From contig NZ_AVCJ01000001.1 in the NCBI RefSeq assembly GCF_000743535.1, positions 310,001 to 374,000 of the forward strand: a DNA stretch of 64,000 bases. The letters run 5' to 3'. Below the pieces are notes generated by a model. It searched no databases. It worked only from the letters and a program-made list of their open reading frames with translations, and was not told the origin of the DNA. Below are positions 37,556 to 44,862 of this stretch, one piece after another. Every line of letters begins with the position of its first letter. The first letter of the stretch is position 1. The DNA is from Arenimonas donghaensis DSM 18148 = HO3-R19 (lineage in GTDB: Bacteria > Pseudomonadota > Gammaproteobacteria > Xanthomonadales > Xanthomonadaceae). The translations under genes and the position numbers were made by a program.

Positions 37556-38485
37556 ATGGCCATCACTTCGCAGATTTCCCGCACGTCCGTTCGTTCTATT
37601 CGTCGCACCTCACCCCTGTTGCGACTGGCCATGGGCCTGGGCGGCTGGATCGCCCCGGAAAGCACCGGCCGCCGCGCTGAAGTGCTTTTTACGCAACCAT
37701 TCGCCAGCAGCCGGCAGCGGGCCCTCGACGCGTCCCTCGAGGGCGCCGAGATGTCCACCCTGCAAGTGGCGGGGGAATCGGTGGTGCTCTACCGCTGGGG
37801 TGATCCGACCCGGCAGCCGCTGGTGCTGTTTTCGCATGGCTGGTCCAGCTTCGGACTGCGCGTACTGCCTTGGCTGGCGCCACTGCGTGCGGCCGGCTAC
37901 GCGGTCGCCAGCTTCGACCAGGTCGCCCATGGCCGCAGCACCGGGCGCCACGCCACCCTGCCCGGCTTCGGTAGTGTGTTGACCGAGGTCGCCAGGCAGA
38001 TCGGTCCCGTCGACAGCTTCGTTGGCCATTCGCTCGGTGCCGCCGCCATCGCCCTGGCGCTGGCCAACGGCATAACGGCCCGGCGCGCCGTGCTGATCGC
38101 GCCGCCTGCCGATGCCAGCGAAGCAGCGGGTCGCTTCGCGCGGCTGATCGGTCTTGGCGACGCCGCGCTACCGGCATTGCGGCAATCGGCTGAAAACCGC
38201 GCCGGCATTGAATTCGACGCCATCAGCGCCCAGCAGGTCGCCCCGCGAATTTCAGTCCCTGCCCTGGTCGTGCACGACCTGGATGACCGTGAAGTCCCAT
38301 GGTCCGAAGGCGAGCGCTACGCCCGCTACTGGCCGCAGGCACGCCTGCTTACCGAGCACGGCTTGGGGCATCATCGGATCGTCAGTGACCCTGGCGTCAT
38401 CGCGGCCGGGATGCGCTTTCTCGCTGGCGAGACCGTGGGCGTTCGCGTTGTTTCAACGCCCAACCTGCCCTACGGGCTTGCGTGA
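37556..38485 (+). CDS. Alpha/beta-hydrolase fold protein
   Basis: This 309-residue protein has the oxyanion motif FSHGW (about 92-96), the nucleophile elbow GHSLG with Ser159, a likely acid Asp in VVHDLDDREVP and catalytic His in GLGHHRIV, so the triad is complete. The N-terminal 60 residues hold an amphipathic, Arg-rich stretch rather than a clear signal peptide. Such enzymes cleave esters, lactones or amides. The gene follows a TetR gene by 22 bases and is probably repressed by it. The substrate cannot be inferred. Confidence 0.88.
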   Translation: MAITSQISRTSVRSIRRTSPLLRLAMGLGGWIAPESTGRRAEVLFTQPFASSRQRALDASLEGAEMSTLQVAGESVVLYRWGDPTRQPLVLFSHGWSSFGLRVLPWLAPLRAAGYAVASFDQVAHGRSTGRHATLPGFGSVLTEVARQIGPVDSFVGHSLGAAAIALALANGITARRAVLIAPPADASEAAGRFARLIGLGDAALPALRQSAENRAGIEFDAISAQQVAPRISVPALVVHDLDDREVPWSEGERYARYWPQARLLTEHGLGHHRIVSDPGVIAAGMRFLAGETVGVRVVSTPNLPYGLA

Positions 38486-38506
38486 TCCAACGACATCGGC
38501 ACCGAC

Positions 38507-39007
38507 ATGAACTACCCACAGGTTCTGACGCGCTACAAGGCCTGGGCGGACGACCTGATCCTGTCCGTACTTTCTCCCCTCCCCGAGGCGGTGCTCTCCG
38601 CACCGCGTTCGATCGTCTTTGGCAGCCTGATTCGCACGATCAACCACTCACGTGCCATGGACCATGTCTGGAAGTGCCACCTGCTTGGAGTGCCCCATGG
38701 ACTGAGCTCACGCAATCCGGAGGATTTTCCCACGATCAGGGAACTGGCTGAGGATCAACGCCGGATGGATGCGTGGTACGTGGACTACGCTGACTCGATC
38801 TCGGATACCGAACTGGTGGAGCCGGTCGAATTTGAATTCATTGGCGGCGGCGCCGGGCGCATGTCCCGTCGCGACATACTTCTTCACGTTGTAAACCACA
38901 CGACCTACCATCGCGGACACGTGGCAGCCATGCTCTACGACCTCAACATCACTCCGCCAACCACCGACCTGCCGGTATTCCTTCGGCAACACCCGCTGGA
39001 CAGTTAG
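38507..39007 (+). CDS. DinB-family protein
   Basis: This 166-residue four-helix-bundle protein has the DinB features: YKAWADDLILSVLSPLP at the N-terminus, INHSRAMDHVWKCHL with the first metal-ligand His, and a C-terminal VNHTTYHRGHVAAML carrying two further His, which complete the usual three-His metal site. DinB/YfiT-like proteins bind Ni, Zn or Mn; some are thiol-S-transferases, most are uncharacterised. It lies 21 bases after the hydrolase gene and is likely in the same transcript. Confidence 0.9.
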   Translation: MNYPQVLTRYKAWADDLILSVLSPLPEAVLSAPRSIVFGSLIRTINHSRAMDHVWKCHLLGVPHGLSSRNPEDFPTIRELAEDQRRMDAWYVDYADSISDTELVEPVEFEFIGGGAGRMSRRDILLHVVNHTTYHRGHVAAMLYDLNITPPTTDLPVFLRQHPLDS

Positions 39008-39218
39008 CCTTGCCCGGGTTGCCGGCTGGCTGCGACACCCGTTGTTCGACATGTGCCACAGGTTGGCCGGGCCGAAACCTGGCCTTCGCGGCACACGGAA
39101 AAGACTCGCCGAGGATACGTCTCCGCAGACCAGGGACGCCCTGCCCCCGTGCCTGCCGCCCAGAATGATGAGCCGGCCCCGGTGATCCCCGTCCGGGCCC
39201 CTGAAGGACTCCCTCACC

Positions 39219-39638
39219 ATGAACATCGGAGCAGCCTCGAAGCTGAGCGGACTCAGTGCGCGCATGATCCGCCATTACGAACACGTCGGCATCCTGCCGG
39301 CACCGTCGCGCACTGCCTCGGGCTATCGCCGCTATACGCCGGCAGACATCGAGCGCCTGCGTTTCATCAGCTGGGCCCGCGCTCTGGACTTCAACCTGCG
39401 GGAAATCGCCGAACTGCTGCGCCTGCGGGTCCAGGGCGAAGGCGGCTCGGAGCAGGTGCGCCACCTGGTTGAATCCAGGCTGCGCGCCATCGCCGGCCAG
39501 GTCTCCCGGCTGGAAGCCGCCAAGGCATCGCTGCATCGGTTTTGCGACTACGACGCGTCAGGCGACACCGAACCCCTGTCCATGGGCGGTGATTCGGGTG
39601 CGATGCACAATCAGCGCGAAAGCGGCGGATCCCGGTAG
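39219..39638 (+). CDS. CueR-like MerR regulator lacking the second metal Cys
   Basis: This 139-residue protein has the MerR HTH (MNIGAASKLSGLSARMIRHY, ILPAPSRTASGYRRYTPADI) and a long dimerisation helix. Ser77 matches the Ser that marks Cu(I)/Ag(I)/Au(I) sensors. CueR binds metal with two Cys seven residues apart; here Cys109 is present but the partner position 117 is Thr. The C-terminal tail has Met, His and Gly but no other Cys. Its last 28 bases overlap the end of the convergent HMA-like gene. It may sense a different ligand; its probable target is the 19-bp-spacer promoter at 40432-40462. Confidence 0.87.
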   Translation: MNIGAASKLSGLSARMIRHYEHVGILPAPSRTASGYRRYTPADIERLRFISWARALDFNLREIAELLRLRVQGEGGSEQVRHLVESRLRAIAGQVSRLEAAKASLHRFCDYDASGDTEPLSMGGDSGAMHNQRESGGSR

Positions 39639-39871
39639 GCCGGATAACCCAGGCTGGACAAGGCCGTCTCGACGTCGCGCGCCGTCAGCGTGCTCGCCAC
39701 GCTGACCCGGCCCGCGACCAGGTCGACATATACCTCCAGGCCCGGCGCCAGCTCCTGCAAGGCCGTCACGATCCGCTGGAGGCACTGCGCCCCGCGCAGG
39801 TTCAGCACCTCGAAGTGCAAGGCGTCGGGGTCGCGGCACCGGCCCGGCAAGGGCCGGGCCGGCGGGTTCAT
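39611..39871 (-). CDS. HMA-like small protein with incomplete CxxC
   Basis: The ATG at 39871 lies just past the stop of the barrel gene; a TTG five codons earlier is possible. The 86-residue product keeps the heavy-metal-associated fold pattern: LHFEVLNLRG, then QCLQRIVTALQELAPGLEVY, VDLVAGRVSVAST, and ETALSSLGYPA. The metal loop that should read CxxC reads GAQC, so only the second Cys remains. It would be a cytoplasmic chaperone-like protein with weak or changed metal binding. Coupled to the outer-membrane gene and overlapping the regulator's 3' end. Confidence 0.72.
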   Translation of the reverse strand: MNPPARPLPGRCRDPDALHFEVLNLRGAQCLQRIVTALQELAPGLEVYVDLVAGRVSVASTLTARDVETALSSLGYPAYRDPPLSR

Positions 39872-39872
39872 T

Positions 39873-40391
39873 TCATCGCAGTTCAAAGGTGACCATCACG
39901 ACATCGAGATCATGTGCGTCGGTCTTGTATCGCGCGGCTTCCAGGCTGACGCTGAAGAGCTCCGTCAGGTCGTAGCCCAGGCCGACGCCAACATAGGGAT
40001 CGACGCCGGTTTCCGAGCTGGACGTGCTGACGTTCGACCGGGTGATGTCCCAGCGGTGCGCGCCCAGGCGCGCCTGGGCAAACAGGCCCGACCGGCCCAG
40101 CGGGAACTTGCCGGCGAGGCCGAGCTCGAAGGAGCTGATCTCGGGGTCGAGCGGGCCGCCCGCGCCGGGCGTCGTGCCGAAATAGCTGCCGAGACCGTTG
40201 TAGCCGAGCTCGGCTGAAAAATGGTCGCTGAAGCGCCAACCAACGCCCAGGGTCCAGGCCAGGTTCTCGTCGCCCTCCAGGCCGGAAGCGTCGACGTGGC
40301 CGGCACCGCCGCGCAGGTAGAAGTCGTCCGCCTGGACCAGCCCCGGGACGGTGGCCAGCGCAAGTACCGCACACACACGTGCAAGTCTCAT
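39873..40391 (-). CDS. Small outer-membrane beta-barrel protein
   Basis: This 172-residue protein has a signal peptide (VCAVLALATVPGLVQA, cleavage before DDFYLRGGAG). About eight alternating amphipathic strands follow (AWTLGVGWRFSDHFSAELGY, SSFELGLAGKFPLG, DPYVGVGLGYDLTELF), ending VVMVTFELR, a usual C-terminal barrel signature. It resembles OmpA/OmpX-like eight-stranded barrels, which act as adhesion, stability or small-pore proteins. It is the first gene of a leftward pair with the HMA-like gene, behind a MerR-type promoter, which suggests metal or stress control. Confidence 0.82.
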   Translation of the reverse strand: MRLARVCAVLALATVPGLVQADDFYLRGGAGHVDASGLEGDENLAWTLGVGWRFSDHFSAELGYNGLGSYFGTTPGAGGPLDPEISSFELGLAGKFPLGRSGLFAQARLGAHRWDITRSNVSTSSSETGVDPYVGVGLGYDLTELFSVSLEAARYKTDAHDLDVVMVTFELR

Positions 40392-40431
40392 GGGATTCCT
40401 CAGGTTTTACGGTGGGGGTTGGAACCGGGGG

Positions 40432-40462
40432 AGGTTGCACGGTGACATCGTGTCAAGGTCAA
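40432..40462 (-). promoter_or_regulatory. MerR-type promoter with 19-bp spacer before the barrel/HMA genes
   Basis: On the leftward strand a -35 TTGACC (40457-40462) and a -10-like CAACCT (40432-40437) are 19 bases apart. The dyad TGACA-CGA-TGTCA (40443-40455) fills the spacer. The spacing and central dyad are characteristic of MerR-family control, and a CueR-like gene lies 0.8 kb away. The rest of the gap to 40742 contains no supportable gene. Confidence 0.7.
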
Positions 40463-40742
40463 TCAGGCCCTCGAACCGGCGTTGTCCCACCGTTCACTCG
40501 CGGGCGACGAGGCGCCCCGGCGAAACGTCGGTGTCTGTGAAACCGGCAGCGGCCCACGAACCTTCCTGCGCAGTCGCGTCGAGACCGGCGATCCGCCGGG
40601 ATGCGGCTCCCAGTCAATTCCTGGGGCCCGCGGGAACGCAGCGGCAACTCGCGACATCCAATGGGCAGGACGCGGACTTCCGCCGCGGCCCGTGGGTCCG
40701 TGACACCGGGCCTGCGCCTTCCGCCTGCCAGGAGTCGCCGCC

Positions 40743-41081
40743 ATGCTCACCTATGCCCTGTTCGCTTTCGCCGTTGCCGCCTTGGGCGGCCTGGTCCTGG
40801 CCGCGCACGTGTTGCGCGGCAAGTTCGCGCCCTGGGCGCTGTCGCTGCTGCATGCCGCGCTGGGCGCCACTGGCCTGGTCCTGTTGATCATGCTGCTGCT
40901 ACAGGGCCCCGTTGCCAAGCCAGTCCTGATCGGCTTCGGGCTGCTGGTGCTGGCGGCGCTCGGTGGCTTTTTCCTGGCCGCCTACCACCAGCGCAAGAAG
41001 CTGCCGCCCAAGCCCGTCGTTCTGATTCATGCCGGCGTGGCCGTGGCCGGCTTCCTGCTCTTGTTGGCGCAGGTGGTCTGA
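40743..41081 (+). CDS. Four-helix membrane protein, function unknown
   Basis: This 112-residue protein is nearly all hydrophobic, with four probable membrane helices (about residues 2-20, 30-53, 60-82 and 91-111) separated by short loops; a basic loop QRKKLPPK precedes the last helix. A CAGGAG site precedes the ATG. No family was recognised. It is followed after one base by the DUF2231 gene, so the two are likely co-expressed and may act together in the membrane. Confidence 0.75.
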   Translation: MLTYALFAFAVAALGGLVLAAHVLRGKFAPWALSLLHAALGATGLVLLIMLLLQGPVAKPVLIGFGLLVLAALGGFFLAAYHQRKKLPPKPVVLIHAGVAVAGFLLLLAQVV

Positions 41082-41082
41082 A

Positions 41083-41526
41083 ATGCGTCATCCCCTGCAT
41101 CCGGCCGTCGTTCACTTCCCCGTGGCCTGCTGGTCGCTGGCAACCGGCAGCGACTTCGCCAGCCTCTGGTTCGGGGAAGCCGCGTGGCAATGGTCCGCCG
41201 GCCTGCTGACCGTCGGTTGCGGGATGGCGGTAGTGGCCATGACCACCGGACTGATCGAACTGGCCCGCGTGCCCGAGGGTGCCGCCTTGCGTGATGCCTA
41301 CCTGCACATGACTGCCATGCTGGTGGCGTTCGCCCTGTTCACCGCCAGGCTGTTGCTGCGGCAGGAAGCCCTGCAGCCGCTGCCGCCGGATGGCCTGGCG
41401 CTGGTTCTGGACGCTGCCGGCTTCATCGCGCTTGCCGCCGGCGGCTGGCTCGGCGGCCGGCTCGCCTACGGGCACGGCGTCGGCCGCGACCTGCAGCCAA
41501 AACCGGATTCCGCTCCGCACCCATGA
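41083..41526 (+). CDS. DUF2231 membrane protein
   Basis: This 147-residue protein begins MRHPLHPAVVHFPVACWSL; the HPxxVHFP motif is diagnostic for DUF2231. Four membrane helices follow. Family members bind heme or work with c-type cytochromes in some bacteria, but the function is not established. The start lies 1 base after the upstream gene's stop. Next downstream, after 82 bases, is an ECF sigma factor. Confidence 0.85.
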   Translation: MRHPLHPAVVHFPVACWSLATGSDFASLWFGEAAWQWSAGLLTVGCGMAVVAMTTGLIELARVPEGAALRDAYLHMTAMLVAFALFTARLLLRQEALQPLPPDGLALVLDAAGFIALAAGGWLGGRLAYGHGVGRDLQPKPDSAPHP

Positions 41527-41608
41527 GCCAGACCGCCGGTGAAGCTGGCTCCTCCCAGCCATGTATTCTCCGCTACGTCCACGCCTGAATCCCGTGCGAG
41601 GTCCAATC

Positions 41609-42322
41609 ATGTCCAAGGCCAGCGGCCTACTCCACGCCGTCCCCGTCGAGGCGCTCGCCGACGCCGCGCTGGCCGCCCGGGCGGCCGCAGGCGATGCCAC
41701 CGCCTTCGAAGTGATCATGCGCCGGCACAACCGGCAGCTGTTCCGTACCGCCCGCGCCATCGTCAAGGACGACAGCGAGGCCGAAGACGTGCTGCAGGAG
41801 GCCTACCTGCGCGCCTTCCGGGCTTTGGACACGTTCCGTGCAGAAAGCCGGCTGTCCACCTGGCTGGTGCGCATCACCGCCAACGAGGCATTGGGCCGGC
41901 TGCGCCGCAACGCCGCCGAAATCATTCCGCTGGAGGCTGCCATGGCCACACACGACACCGAGGTCATGGCGTCCCTGGTCGAGGCCAGCGAGCGCGGGCC
42001 CGAGCCATTGGCGGCGGGCAGCCAGTTGCGCCGGATCGTCGAACAGCAGATCGACCGGCTCCCGGATGCCTTCCGGGTGGTGTTCGTCCTGCGCGCGGTC
42101 GAGGAACTCAGCGTCGAGGAAGTGGCCCAGGCCCTGGACATCCCGGAGGCGACCGTGCGCACCCGCTTTTTCCGCGCCCGCAGCCTGCTGCGCGAGGGCC
42201 TGGCGCAGCGCACGGATGCCGCGCTGTCCGATGCGTTTGGCTTCGACGGCGAGCGTTGCGACCGGATCGTCGAAGGGGTGCTGGCGGGCATGGCGGCCGC
42301 CTCCGGCGGGTTGAGCCGTTGA
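41609..42322 (+). CDS. ECF-type RNA polymerase sigma factor
   Basis: The ATG at 41609 lies behind GCGAGG; a longer in-frame start at 41561 has no good site. The 237-residue product has sigma region 2 (AFEVIMRRHNRQLFRTARAI, SEAEDVLQEAYLRAFRALDT, ESRLSTWLVRITANEALGRL) and region 4 (LPDAFRVVFVLRAVEELSVE, EVAQALDIPEATVRTRFFRA). It would direct RNA polymerase to a stress regulon. No anti-sigma factor gene is adjacent, unless the upstream membrane proteins serve that role. The C-terminal 35 residues are an extra helical tail beyond region 4. Confidence 0.92.
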   Translation: MSKASGLLHAVPVEALADAALAARAAAGDATAFEVIMRRHNRQLFRTARAIVKDDSEAEDVLQEAYLRAFRALDTFRAESRLSTWLVRITANEALGRLRRNAAEIIPLEAAMATHDTEVMASLVEASERGPEPLAAGSQLRRIVEQQIDRLPDAFRVVFVLRAVEELSVEEVAQALDIPEATVRTRFFRARSLLREGLAQRTDAALSDAFGFDGERCDRIVEGVLAGMAAASGGLSR

Positions 42323-42357
42323 ATAGGGGCAAATGCCGGCAATCCGAGGGTCCTGCC

Positions 42358-44265
42358 ATGCCACAGCGCAATCCCCCAGTCACCGCCTGGCGGAGCGTGC
42401 TTGCCGCGGTCGCCGTGGCTTTCGCGCCGATGGCGCAGGCCGCCGGCTGGGACATCCAGACCTTCCGGGTCGTCGACGCCGACCCGCGGTCGGGCCTGCC
42501 GTTGGACATGAATCCCACGATTGATTTCAGCGGCGACGAAGCCTTCCTGGTCGCGTTGATGGAAACGTATTTCAACGACGTCGGGCGCGAGTACCAGGCG
42601 CTGGGGCTGGCGGCGCCCAGCCTGCCGGTCTTCGATGACGGCCAGGGCGGGAAGGCCTATGCGGTCCACCTCAATGACTACCCCGACCAACGCCGGGATG
42701 GTTCGCAACAAACACGCGCCCGCTACGCGACGGACAACCTTTACATCGAAATCGACGCCTCGCGGGCGCTCTCGGGCAGTGAACTTTCCGAGCAACTGCT
42801 CGAGGACATCGCGCACGAACTGTTCCACGCGGTCCAGCGCAGCTACCGCGGCAACCCGGGTGCCACGCACGGCGACTGGATCATCGAGGGCCAGGCGCAG
42901 GCCCTGGGCATGGATACCGCGCGCAAGCTCCGCGGAGCGGACGTGCACGCGGGAACCCAGGACGACTATCGCCTGGGTGGCCGGGAGTATTTCCTTTCCT
43001 TGCCCACGCAGGTCCACGACGAGACCTACCGCACGGCCTCGTTCTGGCGCTACCTGGCCGAGGCGCTCCCGTCCGGCTATGGCTATCTTGCCGCGCTGTT
43101 CGCCGTGCCCTTCGAGACCGCCGGTGAAAACGCCGACCTGCTCTGGCTGGACGAGGGCCTGCGATCGTCGACCGGCGAGGGACTGGCGCTCCACTATGCG
43201 AACTTCGTCGTGAGCGTCGCTGGCTATGTCCCTGGTCGCCTGACCCGGGCACCCAGCGGCACCCCGGAGGCAGCGCGGGAGAAGTGGCTTGAACGGCTCT
43301 TTGGCAGCTGCCCCACCGGCAACCTCACCGAACGCTCGCCCGTGGGTGTGGTGCGCTCGCGTTTGCAGAAGAACGCGGCACGCTGCTTCAATGCGTATAT
43401 CGAGCCTTCCGTGACGGCGTCGGCGTCCGCGCAAGGTGGTTCCGCCCTGCTCCGCCGGGTCCGGTCGCGGCGAAACAACAATCAGGTGGATCTGCTGGTG
43501 CGGGCACAGGCCCCCACCGTCGCCGCTCTTGAAGCCCTGTCGATCGGGCACGCCGGCAGCAAGGCGTCCCAGCCTGCGAACGTCGCGCCGGCTGCCGATG
43601 GCGATGGCTACACGGCGACCTGGGGATTTGGCGTCGAGGCCGGCAAGCCGCAAACCTTCATCGTCAGCAACATCGCCGGACTGCCCACCACCAGCCAGGA
43701 ACAGGAGGTCTATTTCGACCTGCTCACCAGCTCGGCGCACATGACCGGCGCCGGAAGCGGCCTCAGCGGCACGATCGGGGGACCGGTAAACCTGCGATTC
43801 GACCGTTTTCCCAGCCGCGATATCCTGGCCACCGATGTCGAAAGCACCCTGAAGGCCGGCATCGACCGGCCGTGCATGCTGCGGCTGCTTATGACACAGA
43901 CCGATGGCGAGGCCAGGTTCGCGCTGCAAGTCGACCATGCCGGCCCCATCCGGCCCGGCAGCTTCAGCGTGACCCGCGGGCAGGCCCCGGAAAAAACACC
44001 GGGCAACTTCATTGGCTACTTCAGCTTCGGCACGGGCCGGGACACGGCCGCCTATGGGATGGAAGGCGGCACCGTGGAGCTGACGGCCTTCGGTCCCCAC
44101 CTCGTGCAGGGCAAGGCCAGCGTTCTGGGGCGGCTGCCGGCGCGGGGTTACGGAGATGCCCCGCCGGCGTGGCCGGAAACACTGTCAGTGCGGACCGAGT
44201 TCACCATCATCCCGCGGGTGAACCTCGACAGCCCCCTGTTCAAGCATAATTACTGCTTCGAATAG
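42358..44265 (+). CDS. Secreted HExxH (zincin-like) protein of unknown family
   Basis: The ATG at 42358 begins a signal peptide (VLAAVAVAFAPMAQA, cleavage near residue 28). The 636-residue protein has a zincin motif HELFH (His153, Glu154, His157) in EDIAHELFHAVQRSY, and Glu177 in WIIEGQAQALG fits a third zinc ligand 20 residues later. Only three Cys pairs or so are present. The region after about residue 340 looks like beta-sandwich domains (NLRFDRFPSRD, FALQVDHAGPI). It follows the ECF sigma gene by 35 bases. It may be an extracellular or periplasmic protease; no named family was recognised. Confidence 0.75.
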   Translation: MPQRNPPVTAWRSVLAAVAVAFAPMAQAAGWDIQTFRVVDADPRSGLPLDMNPTIDFSGDEAFLVALMETYFNDVGREYQALGLAAPSLPVFDDGQGGKAYAVHLNDYPDQRRDGSQQTRARYATDNLYIEIDASRALSGSELSEQLLEDIAHELFHAVQRSYRGNPGATHGDWIIEGQAQALGMDTARKLRGADVHAGTQDDYRLGGREYFLSLPTQVHDETYRTASFWRYLAEALPSGYGYLAALFAVPFETAGENADLLWLDEGLRSSTGEGLALHYANFVVSVAGYVPGRLTRAPSGTPEAAREKWLERLFGSCPTGNLTERSPVGVVRSRLQKNAARCFNAYIEPSVTASASAQGGSALLRRVRSRRNNNQVDLLVRAQAPTVAALEALSIGHAGSKASQPANVAPAADGDGYTATWGFGVEAGKPQTFIVSNIAGLPTTSQEQEVYFDLLTSSAHMTGAGSGLSGTIGGPVNLRFDRFPSRDILATDVESTLKAGIDRPCMLRLLMTQTDGEARFALQVDHAGPIRPGSFSVTRGQAPEKTPGNFIGYFSFGTGRDTAAYGMEGGTVELTAFGPHLVQGKASVLGRLPARGYGDAPPAWPETLSVRTEFTIIPRVNLDSPLFKHNYCFE

Positions 44266-44274
44266 AGGCGCGAC

Positions 44275-44829
44275 ATGGCGAAGCTAAGCCCACTCCAGGA
44301 GCAGCTGCTGAAGGCCGGCCTGGCCAAGAAGTCCAAGGTCGCCGAAGTGGCGCGTGCCCAAGGCAAGTCCCGGCATTCCAAGGGGCCGTCCGAAAGCGAC
44401 GAAATCAAACGCGAGACCGAGCGCCAGCGCGCGGAAAAAGCCGAAAGCGACCGGGCCCTGGAGGCCGCGCGCAAGGCCGAAGCCCGGGTCACCGAACTGC
44501 GCGCCCAGGCCCGCCAGATCATCCAGGACAAGAAGGTGCCGCGTACCGGCGACAGCGAGTATCGCTTCACCGCCGACGGCGCCATCCGGTCGCTGCTGGT
44601 CAACGACGAATTGCGCAGGAAGCTGTCGACCGGCGCCCTGGTGATCGCCCAGCTGGGTGATCGCTACGAACTGCTGCCACGCGCCGCCGGCGACAAGGTG
44701 CGCGAACGCGACGACAGCCTGATCGTGCTCGACAACGGCCAGGCATCAGACCACGACACCGCCGAAACGAGCTCGGAAGACGACGCCTACTACGCCCAGT
44801 TCAAGGTGCCCGACCACCTGGTCTGGTAA
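44275..44829 (+). CDS. DUF2058 (YaiL-like) protein
   Basis: This 184-residue protein has the DUF2058 layout: MAKLSPLQEQLLKAGLAKKS, a charged coiled-coil stretch rich in Lys, Glu, Arg and Ala (about 25-85), then a compact C-domain (SEYRFTADGAIRSLLVNDEL, LSTGALVIAQLGDRYELLP) and an acidic end. The family is described as nucleoprotein- or polynucleotide-associated, with unknown function. It begins 9 bases after the secreted protein's stop. Common in Gammaproteobacteria. Confidence 0.88.
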   Translation: MAKLSPLQEQLLKAGLAKKSKVAEVARAQGKSRHSKGPSESDEIKRETERQRAEKAESDRALEAARKAEARVTELRAQARQIIQDKKVPRTGDSEYRFTADGAIRSLLVNDELRRKLSTGALVIAQLGDRYELLPRAAGDKVRERDDSLIVLDNGQASDHDTAETSSEDDAYYAQFKVPDHLVW

Positions 44830-44862
44830 CACCCCGTCCGGCTGCCCCGCCCTGCCCGTCCG

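Noticed and set aside
41803-44100. 765-codon open frame on the - strand opposite the sigma factor and secreted zincin genes
   Set aside because: Antisense to frames with clear motifs; no start context or recognised domain.
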